From the NCBI RefSeq assembly GCF_963422355.1, contig NC_085097.1, forward strand, positions 2,518,001 through 2,582,000: 64,000 bases of DNA, read 5' to 3'. The notes under the pieces are model-generated. The model worked only from the letters and a program-made list of their open reading frames with translations, had not been told where the DNA came from and did no database searches. The translations under genes were made by a program, and so were the position numbers. How positions within the stretch are numbered: the stretch's first letter is position 1; each line of letters starts with the position of its first letter. This DNA is from Corticium candelabrum. Lineage: Eukaryota > Porifera > Homoscleromorpha > Homosclerophorida > Plakinidae. Shown here piece after piece: positions 11,491 to 23,859 of this stretch.

Positions 11491-11969
11491 CGGTATATAT
11501 CGTCGTTAAGATTTTTATACAGGTGACATGACACAGATTGAAAAGTGCGGACATCAACGCTTTCGTTTTCGGGGTGAGATAAGGACTCTGAGTAACAACG
11601 AAAAGTCTTCGTTTTTAAAAATGTCCATAAATACGAACGGCCCTGGAAAGAAAGAAAGACAATGCAATTGATGCAACTGATTAGTCTCGCGTAGCCAACC
11701 CCCTCCCCTTTTTGATATCTACCGGCAGGGAAGGGTTTGGTGAAATTGCACACAAGTAGTGGTGCCAGGCATACGCCCACGTCTGTCCAACTAGTAATTA
11801 GATTAAGGTTAAGCTGACAGGTGATAATTACTGGAAAGCACTCTTCTCTCTATTGTCGACGAGAAAGGCTTACAGCTGCAGCAAGCAATGGACAGACTTT
11901 GCGATAGTATGGCATTGTTCTTGGTATCGGGCGTATAATTACTACGAATTCACGGAAACTGCGCGCTTA
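11491..11969. other. Gap between hypothetical gene and RecQ-like relic
   Basis: No supported coding exon. It contains the short transposon-end motif at 11685-11700. Earlier RecQ exons could be present but I cannot identify one. Confidence 0.4.
11685..11700 (+). repeat. Relic of a short inverted-repeat element end
   Basis: TCTCGCGTAGCCAACC, a near match to the arm of the palindromic element at 53469-53535. No partner arm nearby. Confidence 0.45.
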
Positions 11970-13739
11970 CCTCCATAGGCACGAGTGCAGTCTCGCTTGA
12001 CGATGCTATTTTGTCAGCAACATCGGAGCTGCATTTCCTTCCTCTCAAACCAAAACAGTTGGAAGCTGTGAAGGCATTTGTGCAGGGAAGAGACACCTTT
12101 GTATCTCTCCAACTGGCTACGGAAAATCTCTAATTTACGCGATTCTGCCTGTAGTGTTCGACAAGCTAGTATCTGGTTAGTAATGTTAGAGTTTCACACA
12201 ACTAGGTAATTATGTGCAACATGGTTCATCGGTTGTAGGACAAAGTGGCCATGGAAGCATCGTGATCTGCGTTTCACCTCTTACGGCAATTATGATAGAT
12301 CAGAAAAGCAGATTTGCCCTGTAGGACTGACGGCTGAGTTTGTAGGAGAGGCGCAGGAAGATCCCAACGCAGTCAGGAGAGTTTTGAAAGGTCAAGTTCA
12401 ACTGGTCTACCTCAGTCCTGAAAAGCTAATCAACAATGAACTGTACAGAGGAATGCTAATGAGCCAACCCTACAGAGATCGCCTGAAGGCGATTGCGGTG
12501 GATGAAGCGCATTGTGTCAAGACTTGGTAGGAACATATATCCAATGTTTGCATTGAAGTGTTCTTGTTGTTTGTTGTGTCCTCAGTTAGTTCATATAGTT
12601 TATATTTGTATATCAGTATTGTACACAACAACCTATGTTAGACAGCTTTCTTCTTTGTGATCCTCTTGTGCAAGTATAACATCACCAGTTGCAAAATAAC
12701 AACAATAATAATACTAGGTTTCACTGTACACACAAACGAAAAGAAATCACCTACAACCACCGATAAACTTTCAATTCAAGTTTTAGTTAATTAATTATAG
12801 TTCTTAATTAAGGGAATGTAAACCTTACCAACAAATAATTGCACCTCTCCATGCATGTGTCTTCAAGAAAGCTAATGAAAAATAGACAATTAATCAAGTT
12901 CTCTAAAGTACTGCTTACTTCGTAGGGAGGATGAGTTTAGAGTTGCTCTTTCTCTCATTGGTGACATTCGTTGCATTATTCCACCATCTGTCAAGATAAT
13001 GGCCTTGACTGCCACAGCGACCCTGGAAACACTGAAGGTCGTGAAAACACGTTTGTCCATGCCTGATCCTTACATTGTAGCCCTTTCACCAGAAAGATCA
13101 AATATCAGATACTCTGTGGAACCAGACATGACAGTTGATGAGTTATCAACAGCCATCTCTGAGCAGCTAAAAGATCACCCTCTGCATTAACCTAAGACTG
13201 TGATCTTCTGCCGACGGTATGAGGATTGTTCAAGTCTCTCTCTTTCATTAGCTTCCAAGCTTGCTAACTTCTTGACATATCCACCAGGGCTCTCAAACAT
13301 TCAAGAGTTTAGAGTTTTGGATATGTACACCAGAGCTTCTTCACAGTAACTGAAGGAGATGGTGCTGGCATCATTCTCAAAACCGAATGGAATTCTACGT
13401 CTAGTAATCGCTACCACTGCTTTTGGTATGGGAATTGACTGTAATGACATTCGAACAGTGCTCCACTGGGGTTGCCCAGCAGACAAAGAAATGTATGTTC
13501 AGGAAACCGGACGGGTAGGAAGAGATGGAGAGAGCAGCATGGCCATTTTGCAGTATAGGCGTGGAGGACGCCATGTAACACCATTGATGATGAAATATGC
13601 TACAAACAATGCTCTCTGTAGGAGAAAATTGTTGTTTCAAGACTTTCTACTGTGCCCTGCACCTGCTCCACTGGTAAAAGGTTGTCTGTGTTGTGATATC
13701 TGTGCTCTCAAATGTTCTTGTCCTGCTTGTAAGCAATAG
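11970..13739 (+). pseudogene. RecQ-like ATP-dependent DNA helicase relic
   Basis: Helicase motifs appear in the correct order. The stretch LKPKQLEAVKAF is followed by Walker A PTGYGKS (about 12110-12130), motif Ia VSPLTAIMIDQ (about 12270-12305), YLSPEKL, DEAH box VDEAHC (about 12497-12520), motif III LTATAT (13004-13022), motif IV VIFCRRY (about 13200), motif [10 protein letters not shown] and motif [12 protein letters not shown] (about 13499-13530). A Cys-rich tail follows ([14 protein letters not shown]), which could represent the RecQ zinc-binding part. At least two introns fit (12177-12238 and about 12528-12926). Lesions: a one-base loss just before Walker A, a frameshift near 12320, an in-frame TAA at 13188 and another near 13348. 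It is convergent with the DUF6589 gene. Family functions are 3'-5' unwinding in recombination and repair; this copy is probably inactive. Confidence 0.85.
12534..12920 (+). other. Probable intron of the RecQ-like relic
   Basis: AT-rich, with no reading frame; separates the DEAH-box exon from the LTATAT exon. The exon after it follows a TTCGTAG acceptor at about 12926. Confidence 0.55.
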
Positions 13740-13984
13740 GCAAGAATCCTGCATGCATTAAGAAAAATATTACTACCTAGCTGTCAGTACTGTACAGCTT
13801 TTATTGTTTATCAGAGTTAGAGGCACAGTAACATATTGCCATTGATTACCTATGGTGCTTTGAAAGGATGGCAGAAGTGGTTACAAAAACATGAGCATGG
13901 TGGATCGTCATATTGCTATAAGCAGCATTCTATATACTATGCTTGTCTATATGAATACAGAACAGTAGACAAACCGCATCCGTT

Positions 13985-16900
13985 TTAAAGTAGATGGTCT
14001 GTAATCCAAGCCATCAGTTCCTCCCTGGTACATTTCTGGAGAAGACCTTCCGACCACTTTACAGAGAGATATTGTCTGGGCTGTGAAGATGGATTCAGAA
14101 CAAAGATATTAGTCTCTTCCAAAGTGTTAAGCATCAACCGATAATCTTTGTCAAATGATGAATAAAAATGTCTGTTTCGTTCTGGCGCCAAAGTTATCTC
14201 AGACTCGAATAGCTGACATATGTTGTTTACGACAGACAAAGACTTGCCACATCGTACCATGGCAGATCTTGTAAGGTTGGACCCAAGATGTCGAATTTCT
14301 TGTTTGAACACCCTATTGAGATGTTCCATGTGAAGATCACATGGTACATTGCATCCTTGTCGTCCCAGAGTGTTCACTGTTCTTGACCATAGCAGCTGAG
14401 TTCTATGTGCCTCTGACAGTAATTGACTCTGTTTCAGGAGGTTGAGAGCTTCAACAGTGTAATTTCTTCGCTTAGGGGCATCGAATAGCAGCAGCAAGAA
14501 CTTCCAGTATGTCAGAATTCTCTCTCCATCCCCTTCTTTGATGGCATCATGAAACCCATGCCATAGAAGACTGACAGTTAACAGCTCACATGCATATTTG
14601 TAAACTTTATCATGGCAGTTGTCTGAACCATCAGACTAACTCAAGTTAACAAACTGTGAAATGATTCTGTCAGCAACCTCGGCTATAGGTTGATGACAAG
14701 ACTTGTCAGCTATCGCAGGGAATGCAGCTTTTGCAGCAGCAACAATATGAGCATGCATAACTGCAAGCAAGAAGTCCTCTGCTCCTTTCATGTTGTCTGC
14801 TGGGTCACCTGCAACTGATGAGCGATTTGTAATAACCTTCAGTTGGTACAAGGTTCCTTTGTGTTGTTCAAAGGCAGATGGTTTTGAGTAAAGTTGTCGC
14901 CATATAACCTGGAAATAAAGTTATCAATACAGAAAAGTAGAGCACGCAAGCTTGCAAGAACAATATTAATGACAGGGCTTTATGGTCAGTTTGCATGGGC
15001 ATACAGTAAAAGACACAAAAATTTTGACACATAATTATACCTTCATAAGAGCTTGCCGAGCATGCCAGTCTTCAATTTTTGGAATGACACCATCAAGGCG
15101 GAGTACAGCATTGATATCATTGGCTCTTAGTTGTTGTGCTCCTCTGGCTCTAGCTACAGTCAACTGGTCCCCTCCAAAGAGGATCTTCAGGAATAAAAAC
15201 TCATTGAATTTTCTGACCATTCCCTTCTGTAGCACACATGATTGGGTTACGTCGACAGTAGGGACATATGTATGTAACTCCTCCATGATGTGGCACATTT
15301 CGTCTAATCGCATTTCATTGCGGAACTGGATACCCAAGGGGACCTAAAGGTGTAGACAAAGAGTGTGTTTGTAAGCATCTGTATATGCCCCTCCTGTCCA
15401 GCCTTCCACTGGGACACATTCTATATATCTATTCATATGTCCCGGCAGTCAGCTAGTAATCATTACTATTTATACCATGTATGTAATATTATATTCATAA
15501 CATTAACTATCTGACATAAGTTAATTAAGCTAAAATTTTAGTTGAAGAATTTCTGACCACATATGACTTTTGCGACATTTCCTTTGTATGGCTTGATGGA
15601 ATGTGCCAGACAACATCTTTCCTTTTGATTATCAAATGTTTTCAGATGTTGAACAAGGATTCTAACAGAACACAAACAATACATAGATGCAAGAATTAAA
15701 TGTGTGTTTATATGTGTTATATAATTAAAGCACCTTGATACAAGAATTATAAAGTCCCTCTTCAGTACATTCAAATCAGATTATGAAGGGAGTATCAAGT
15801 CAGCACTCACAAACTGTTGGCAAGGCTGAAACGACATCCCAGCAATGCTGACTCGATCTCTGACACCATAAGTGTGAAAATAGTGGAGTGACTTCGTTGT
15901 TCTGTCCATACGCTGGAAAGACCTTCGAACGTTCTTATCTAAGTTGTCACCCACAAGCTTGTATGACAACATTTCTCCAGTTGTCTCAGTCACACCAGCT
16001 AAATCCACATCTTCAGATGGAATAGGTTCAGCAAGATCATCATCAGCGTAATTGTCATCTAGATCATCACTCAGTTCCATGTCAGTCCCATCATCACTGG
16101 CTATGACTGAACTCGATGAGTCTGATAATGCGAGGGATGATATGGTCTGATCTTCTTCGACTTCATCTTCACTGTGGTCTGACATAAGATGTTCGGATTT
16201 TGCAAGTGCAACACTGCTGTTTGCCTGGGATCAAACTATTAATGACATCCAAAAACTGCTATAACTATATATACTGCATGCGAAAGATAGCTGACATTAT
16301 ACTTACAGGTAGAGAAGAATCCAAGAGGTCTTTCATGCAATCTCGCCATTCCAATACGGGGACATCATATGTCTCACAAGCCATGTCGACCAAACTTAAC
16401 GTATATCTATATGACATGCAAAGCATGAGACGATGTAGGCAATTATATACCTAAAAGGAAGAGAGTAATTATTATTGTAATTAATTCCATTCGTTGACCC
16501 TATTATTGCCTGTTTGCTGGCTCCGTTCCCATACAAAAAAAAACAGATATGGCTTTCTGAAACAGAGACATTTTCTGAGACCTTTTCTTGAGCAGCATAC
16601 AGCCAATCAGACTCATGAGTGGATAATCAACTGCCTTTTTCTTTGTGACCAATTGCTGTAATATCATGGCAAGAGTGGGAACATGTGTTGAAAACTCATG
16701 CCACACTGCTTCTAAGTTGAAGTTCTCAATGCCTTCAATTGAGTAGCCAATCATACTGGTTTGCTGTCTTGCACATAAAGACTGCATTTCTCGTCTAATT
16801 TGATTGCAAATTACTGAAATGACAAAGGGATTTGTCCTTGATGATCTAGTGACAGATTTTGCCAGTGATGGGTATTTTCTTTTGGCAATTCTTTTAGCAC

Positions 16901-17260
16901 ACTGCCTACTCCAAGGTGACTGCAATTGCAGATGCCTACGCCTTCTTGATTTCTTATACTCCAGTGTGACCTGCACAATAAAAAATTCAAACCTAATTAA
17001 AAACTAACTATTCAATCAACTATTGAGTAACCAATTAGTGCATTTATGTATTCATGCATATCCACATACACCTACACACAAATACAGCTAGTACTGTACT
17101 TACTGCAACATCAGGTGAATCTAGTAGAGAAAGTCCCCTTTGGGTAGACAAAGAGGCTTCTAGGTCTGCAGGAGTAGCTTTCAAGTCTGCTGGAGTAGCT
17201 TCTATGTCTGCAAAGAGAGTAGGACTTTCAGATCGTGCTTGTTCGACTGATTGAGATGTG
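13985..17260 (-). CDS. DUF6589-domain protein, multi-exon, partly degraded
   Basis: At least nine minus-strand exons can be traced from 17260 down to 13985. An acidic exon (about 17257-17105; repeat EATPADLKATPADL; donor GTAAGT) leads into VTLEYKKSRRRRHL at 16970, and on to LSLVDMACETYDVPVLEWRD (about 16445-16315). The next exon (16190-15815) has acidic serines and then YKLVGDNLDKNV. Later exons carry RILVQHLKTF (about 15660), LFGGDQLTVARARGAQQLRA (15190-15110), GDPADNMKGAEDFL (14815-14775) and CDLHMEHLNRVFK (14340). These are hallmark blocks of DUF6589, a family of unknown function that I recall as common in fungi and invertebrates. Damage: a frameshift at the poly-A run near 16540 and a stop at 14636. 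The conserved Asp, Asp and Glu in GDN, GGDQ and MEH could form a DDE-like site; that is inference. The gene is convergent with the RecQ-like relic. Confidence 0.7.
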
Positions 17261-17398
17261 TGAGCTATGCACCTTTAAAAGGGACAGAGCTGTACGTCGC
17301 TTGTCGTAGTGTACTTAAATAATTCTGCCGGATGAACAAATGACGCAGCTCTCAGCCCAAGATGCTTCAATTTCACGATTTACACTCATGTGAGTGAA

Positions 17399-17620
17399 GT
17401 CATCCTTACCTAATATTCATCAGTGCACGCAGCGAACTTATTACCAGGCAACACAAACCATAATCCGCAATGAGTGGAGGAAGCTGGTAAAACAGTGACT
17501 TCACAGCGCTGGTCGTCAAGTGAACAACCGTGTCGTTCCCACGTGTACCACTAATGTTATAGCTTTCAATTGTCCAAGTCGGAACTCACTGAAGCCAAAC
17601 ACGTTCTTGTCGAGAAGCAT
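17399..17620 (-). pseudogene. RecQ-like helicase motif I exon, degraded
   Basis: Minus-strand reading gives VFGFSEFRLGQLKAI, then after a one-base frame change RGNDTVVHL, a degenerate Walker A TTSAVKS, then LFYQLPPLIADYG and LVISSLRALMN, ending at a good donor (GTAAGG). This is the start of a RecQ helicase domain. It lies just upstream of the DUF6589 exons on the same strand, but the splice phase (2) does not fit the acceptor at about 17257, so a simple fusion is not supported. The normal GKS triad has become VKS and there is a frameshift, so it is non-functional. Confidence 0.7.
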
Positions 17621-17889
17621 AGCTTTCTCGCAAATCCAGTCACTACCTAATTCTCGGCGACGCCCTCACATCACACAGTATACTATATGCTTTGTGCGCC
17701 TTCACTCTAGCCAATAGCAAGTCCACTCTACGTTGCGCTTCATGCATCAAACGCATGTACATCAAAGAGCACTTTAAGCAATCAAATTAGTCATATCCAA
17801 TCTATGTAACTGGATCCGGGGTCTCACGTCACTATAACATTCTCGAAAGCGGCCAGGGTCTTCGAATGCTAGAGCAATTCCGGCAAAAG
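17621..17889. other. No feature recognised
   Basis: Sequence between the RecQ-like exon and the gypsy fragment. No repeat ends or exons identified. Confidence 0.4.
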
Positions 17890-18420
17890 CTCCTCCTCCT
17901 CGCATGATTCACGAGCGTTTAGCTCAGCAACTGCGTGGAAGAGGCTGTCTTGCGAGGCTACTGCAACACCGAGTTAAGCTAACGACGACGACCCCAATAC
18001 GATCACGTCGCTACCCAGTACTATTTGCTGTGGGGGAAAACTTCGGAAGGAATTGAGACGATGCTGGAGATGAGAATATTTCGGGAATCTCGTTCAGCCT
18101 ATCAGGTGCCAAATGTCACCGTAAGGAAAAGAGATGGGTCGAATCGTGACAGAGTGGATTTCAGGAAACTGAACAAAGCCACTGTGCAGAGCCTATGGAG
18201 TCGATAAGTGATGCAATACAAAGTATAAGCAAGGACGAATGATATACCAAAATCAATCTATACAAAAGCTACTGGAAGGTACCCTTGGAGGAGGAGGATA
18301 TCCCCAAGACCGCATTTGCTACACCGGATGGAATGCATGAATTCCTAATAATCCCCTTTGGGATGGTAAATTCAAGTGCAACCATAGCCAAGCCGATGAA
18401 GAAACTGTCTGCATTTTTGT
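17890..18420 (+). pseudogene. Ty3/gypsy reverse transcriptase fragment
   Basis: Broken frames read as part of a gypsy polymerase: DFRKLNKATV near 18160, KINLYKSYWKVPLEEEDIPK near 18250-18305, then TAFATPDGMHEF and IPFGMVNSSAT near 18310-18385, matching RT fingers/palm blocks. Several stops and frame changes occur, and the YxDD block and everything downstream are missing. The fragment differs in sequence from the larger LTR element that begins 400 bp later, so it is a separate, older copy. Confidence 0.75.
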
Positions 18421-18822
18421 TTACTTGTCTATTTGTAAGTTTTACTGCCAGCATTCTCTTGATTACTATTACCACTATTTTTGCAAACGTTTCAACTCAA
18501 GTCTAAACAATAATTGAATAATTCTTATAAAATTAAATAGATTGATTGTCTCTTTGACAGATGAAAAGAATGCAGGTGATGTTGAGTCGAATCAACAGGA
18601 AGCAGGAGAGAGTTAGTCTAAAAGACTAAAGCTGGACGTGGCTGGGACCACATTTAGTTGCTTTACAACAACCCGAAAATATCGACCCTGCAGGCCAGAG
18701 CAAAAGAGCTTGAAGGCAACGGCTTGAACAAAATGACAAGAAAAAAGAAGGCTCTGATCAAGCAAAAAGGAAACACACGAAACCATAATTAGATTTTTGC
18801 TGCAGATCAGCTATTAGCCTTG
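18421..18822. other. No gene recognised; possible exon-like scrap
   Basis: Includes SKRLKL-encoding sequence near 18618 resembling a nuclear localisation signal, but no continuous frame or domain. Ends at the LTR boundary. Confidence 0.35.
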
Positions 18823-18927
18823 TGTAATAGTTGGGCGTGTTAGTAACCTAAGAATGTTGGGAGAAGCTAGACTATTGTTGACACGTTGCGCTTTTATGTA
18901 AATGTTAGTCCTAGACTATATACTCTT

Positions 18928-19007
<80 letters not shown>

Positions 19008-19216
19008 GTATCGTGCTGGTTGTAGAGCAGGTAGTTCCTGTTGAGTTGAGAGCTCTACTAGTATTTGGACGTGTTGTTAGTCCAGACGTTTTATAACGTT
19101 AGCCGTAAGTGTTACAAATACAAGTTGTGTTCTGAGCACTATTCTGGTGTGTGTTACGGCCATCCCGTCAAGTAGCAGGACCACATCGAGAGACGTGCTG
19201 TGGGCAACTTGTTACA
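18823..19216 (+). repeat. 5' LTR
   Basis: About 394 bp, starting TGTAATAGTTGGGCGTG and ending CTTGTTACA, giving the short inverted ends TGTAA/TTACA. Matches the 3' copy at 23532 closely except in the (GT)n length (18929-19006 here). Confidence 0.85.
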
Positions 19217-19218
19217 AG

Positions 19219-19233
19219 TGGTGACATGAGTGT
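19219..19233 (+). promoter_or_regulatory. Putative tRNA primer-binding site
   Basis: TGGTGACATGAGTG immediately follows the 5' LTR, and TGGTGAC is a common start of gypsy primer-binding sites. The primer tRNA is not identified. Confidence 0.5.
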
Positions 19234-19378
19234 AGACAGAGACAGGAGCGACGTTTAGTTCTGAAGCGGCAGACGTTCATTCGCCAGGCGTTACTACGGC
19301 TCGCTTTCACAAGTGGCCAGGTGTTAGCACGCAAGTGGATTTGTAAGTACTGTACGTTATCGTTTCTTTCGTGATTGT

Positions 19379-20320
19379 ATGGCTCAACAACAGAAAGAGA
19401 GACAGCACGCAGTCCAGCAGGTTCAGCTCCTACAACGTATGGTATCTGTTCCAGAAAAATTTGAGGATGGAGATGTTGAGATGTGGGTCGAGCGTTTCGA
19501 TCTTACTGCGACTGCAAATGGTTGGAACGCCGACATGAAACTACGGTTATTACCAACTATTCTGAAGGGAAAGGCGTATGCTGTCTATCGACAGATGACG
19601 GGGGAGCAGAAAGGAAACTATGCGGAGCTTACGACCCATCTCAAGCGCGTGTTTTCGCCTACTACGATTGAGAGTCGTCGTCTCGCACGTCGACAATTAT
19701 GACTCGCTGTTGGAAATCGGCTGAGGTACTGGAGGTGAATGCGCAAGATTTGGAGACTCTTTTGACGAAGGCGATGACAAATTAGTTGATAGATCGCTTC
19801 GTCGAAGGTTTGATCGACAACGCACCGTCCGTTGCCGGCGAGTTGGACCTACACCCTGAAGCGAGTTTTCAAGCGGCAGTGACCAGAGCACGCGAACTGA
19901 TGTTGTTAGAGCGGAGGAAACTCGGAAAGCGGACGGATGGTCAAGTTCGAGCGATTGCAGATCATTCGAGTATTGATGTGAGTTTTGCGGAACGGCTCGA
20001 TCGGATTGAGCAAGCGTTGCAGTCGATGAGTGCAATCGGTGCGTCCGTCACTCCAGATTCCAAGCGTGCGGTTCCCATGCGGCGGCAACAAACAAAAAGC
20101 GGGACGCCGCTGTTTTGCGTGCGGTGGCGAAGTACATGTCCGCAGCAATTGTAAACAAGTTACAATCGGACCATGTTTTGTTTGCCTGAGACTGGGCACT
20201 TAGGTCGTGATTGCCCTCAACGGATACAGCAATCAACAGCAGGACGGAGATTCACGTTGCCTCAACAATCAGACGGTAGACAGTTTACAGCAGCAGGTGG
20301 TGTGAAAGGGCGTGGTTAAC
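19379..20320 (+). pseudogene. gag of the LTR element
   Basis: Begins MAQQQKERQHAV with a capsid-like part (MWVERFDLTATANGW, then LRLLPTILKGKAYAVY). A frame change at about 19700 is followed by a helical segment (RARELMLLERRK). Two CCHC knuckles then follow: CFACGGEVHVRSNC (about 20110-20155) and CFVCLRLGHLGRDC (about 20172-20215), the second split by a one-base shift. Gag packages element RNA into particles. Stops near 19700 and 19785 disable this copy. Confidence 0.8.
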
Positions 20321-20339
20321 GTAGTCAAGTGAATGTTGT

Positions 20340-23300
20340 TGCAGGTGTAACGGAGACTTCATTGTGCTCAATCTTGAGCTAAACCACAACAATGCTTCTT
20401 GCCTAGTAGACACAGGAGCAGTAGTCTCTATTGTTCCTGACCACATGGTAGACCAAACAGCAATGCCATCTTTCCTTCAAGTCAAGAACCCAATTTGACC
20501 ACAGTAACAGGAGATCCATTGAAAGTGATTGGACAAGTGAGTATAAAGGTGAAAATAGGCCACTGGCATACCATGCACCAGTTTGTTGTGGTACAATTCG
20601 ACACTTGTCCTACAATTGGGTCGGATTTTCTCCTAAACCATGGAATAATCCTGGATTTGCCTCAAGAACGCTTAAAGTGGAGCGGAGGTGTAGCTGAGCT
20701 TTCCACACCACTACGACGATCGAAATTTAGTGTGGTGCTGGATGAACACTTGGAGGGAGCAGAAAAACCAATAATCGCTAAAGCTAAAGTTGTTCATGAA
20801 GAAACTGGCAGTGTAGAGCCTGTAACTTGGCTAATGGAGGCAGATACCATATTTATTGAGAGGACAAGAGTACATGTTGCTCGAGCTTTAGTAGAAGTGA
20901 AGCAACAGGGTGATGAAAACATACCAGTTGAACTATTACTTCTGGATGGCCCAAGACGATTGCTGAAGGTCACAAGGCTAGGCGAACTGTGCGATGGCTG
21001 ATGTGAAGTCTTGTGGACTGAGTGAGAGTCCGGAGAAAAAGGCATCAGAAACACTGAATGCAGAATTCTTAAAGCAATTTGATTGGTCGGATTCAGCTCT
21101 GAGTACTGAGGAAAGTCTCACATTACATCAGTTGTTGAGTGGTTATGAAGATCTGTTTTCGAAGGAAACACATGACATGGGTAGAACTCAAGTTGCCACT
21201 CACACGATACCAACTGGTTTAGCCAGACCAGTTCGTCAGTTGCCAAGACGAGTACCACATACTGTTCGACCAGTAGTATAAGAACAGGTTGACCAGATGT
21301 TGGCAGAAGGTGTCATACGACCATCATCAAGTGCATGGGCGTCACCTGTTGTTCTTGTAAAGAAAAGGCAGGACGGTAAGCATCGATTCTGTGTAGCTTA
21401 CAGAAAATTAAATACAGTCACAAGTCGGGATTCTTACCCTTTGCCCAAAGTCGATGACAACCTTGACGTTCTTGGAGGCGCAAAATACTTAGCACTCTTG
21501 ACTTAGCCAGCGGTTATTGGCAAGTTCTTGTCAACGAAAAGGATCGACACAAGACTGCCTTAATATGCCATCGAGGTCATTTTTAGTTTAATGTAATGCC
21601 ATTTGAACTTACCGACGCACCTGGAATTTTCCAACGGCTTATGGACTTAGTTCTTTCTGGCATACAAGGCGTGGCTTGTCTTGTTTACCTCGATGATGTG
21701 CTCGTATTATCAAGGTCCTTTGGTAGTCGTCTTGAGCGGCTTACCGATGTCCTTCAATGCTTGCAAAAAGCTGAACTAAAGCTTCGCCCAGAAAAATGCC
21801 ATTTTGCGAAAAGTTCGGTGGAATATTTAGGCCACATGGTGTCAAAGGATGGGTTGAAACCAGCAGAGCGGAATCTAATTGCTGTAAGGAACTTTCCAGT
21901 TCCTCGATATGTGGCAGCTGTTCGACGCTTCCTAAGTTTGGCAGGGTATTACCGCAAATTAATTTCAGGATTCTCTCGGTGATGGCTGCTCCATTGTTTC
22001 CATGCTTGAACGAAATAGTTGTTTTGAGTGGACAGTCGCATGCAACGAAGCCTTTGAATGTCTGAGATCATGTTTGGTGAGTGACCCTATTGTGGCTTTT
22101 CCGAATTTGAGTCCTGAAGCAAATCCTTTTCAATTGGCTACCGATGCGTCTGATTGTGGTATAGGAGCAGTGCTATCACAATGACAAAATGGAGTAGAGC
22201 GTGTTATTGGGTATGCAGGTCGTACTTTGAGGAAGCCTGAACGAAACTATTCCAGTATTGAAAAAGAGGCACTAGCAATTGTGTGGGCAGTGTCATATTT
22301 CAGGCCATATCTCTATGGTAACCAGTTTGTGTTAACAACTGATCACAAACCGTTGTCTTGGTTGAAGTCTTTCAAAGAGCCGAAAGGTCGCATTGCTAGA
22401 TGGATAATGTAGTTAGAGGAATACAACTGGCAAATTCAACATCGACCTGGTCGTGAGAATGTCAATGCAGATGCTTTGTCTCGAGATCATCCAGTTCAGA
22501 GTACAGAGGAGCAGTGAGAGTTTTGAGTGTCCAGAAAGCATGTTCCCACCTAGTCTTCAACATGACCTCAGAAGACAAAGTAAGCCATTTTCTAGTGTTG
22601 GAGTAACAAGATCTGTCCAAGAGTTACGACAATTGCAGGAAGCCGATCCATTACTCTCACTAGTGATGAATGATTTTCCTAGGAGGCAGGTGCCAACACA
22701 ACAGGCAAAGAATCGACGCTGGTTGGCACTAAAGAAGATTTGGCCTCAACTACAAATGGAAGATGGAGTACTCTACCGAGTAGGGGCAAGGCAGGAATAT
22801 CATCAAAGTCAAAAACCGGTTGGTGTTACCAAATGCTTTGGTTGCTGAGGTATTAGAACACTGCCATGACAAAAGCGGACATTTCGGACTTGAAAAGACT
22901 TCTGAAAAAATTAATACAAGGTTTTGGTGGCCAGGGTACACTCTACAAGCAACTGAGTGGGTAAAAAGTTGCCATGCTTGTCAGACAAAAATAGAGCACA
23001 AGCAAGAGTGTCTGCGCCAATGCAGTCCATTCCTATTGGCAAACCTTATGAGATCGTGAAGGTGATTGACCATGCACCGAACGTTATCATACAGCTAGTG
23101 GGGAAAGGAAGCAGAGGTCAAAAACCAGTGCATGTAAAACGTGTAAAACCCTATTATAGACAAGGATTTTATCAAGGAGCGATATCCAAGAATAGACATT
23201 CTGAAGTCCAAGCTCTGACGCTAGAAGAGCCTGTGCAGCCGTTCAACGACAGGAATGTGAAACTTCGGAACAAGATCACAAGATCCACACCTAAGAAGGA

Positions 23301-23340
23301 CAAAAGAGCATCAATGAAAGAAGAACAAGTAAGTGTATGC
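20340..23340 (+). pseudogene. pol of the LTR element (protease, RT, RNase H, integrase ends)
   Basis: Domains in order. Aspartic protease: LVDTGAVVSIVP (about 20405-20440), then IGSDFLLNHGI. RT: VIRPSSSAWASPVVLV (about 21310-21360) and the active site YLDDVLVL (about 21685-21710). RNase H: LATDASDCGIGAVLSQ (about 22135-22180) and TTDHKPLSWL. Integrase HHCC zinc finger: HCHDKSGHFG through CHACQ (about 22860-22985). After the QSIPIGKPYE segment (about 23020-23050) the reading jumps to the C-terminal VKVIDHAPNVIIQLVGKG, so the DDE core (usually some 150-200 residues) is gone. In-frame stops lie near 21281, 21506, 22184 and 22410. This is a multiply inactivated polymerase. Confidence 0.85.
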
Positions 23341-23516
23341 TGAAGTTTACCAAATATCTGTACAAACGCCAGTACAGCCACTTCAACAGCTTGCAGAAAG
23401 ACGTCCAAGGAGACAAGTAATGTTACCCAGACGATTGGCAGACTTTGATTTGACCTGACAGTCTTTGGTGATCGATTTTGTTCGTGTTCATGTTCTTGAA
23501 GTAATGTAGTCAAGGA

Positions 23517-23531
23517 AGTAAGGGGGGAGAG
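23517..23531 (+). promoter_or_regulatory. Polypurine tract
   Basis: AAGTAAGGGGGGAGAG lies immediately before the 3' LTR, the expected place for plus-strand priming. Confidence 0.7.
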
Positions 23532-23831
<300 letters not shown>

Positions 23832-23859
23832 AGTATACTAGCTCTACTAGTATAGCTGT

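Noticed and set aside
14982-15347. 121-codon plus-strand ORF
   Set aside because: Antisense of the DUF6589 exon with LFGGDQLTVARARG.
11490-17900. Terminal inverted repeats bounding the RecQ/DUF6589 region
   Set aside because: None could be seen by eye on comparing 11.4-11.9 kb with 17.6-17.9 kb; the mobile-module idea rests on gene association only.
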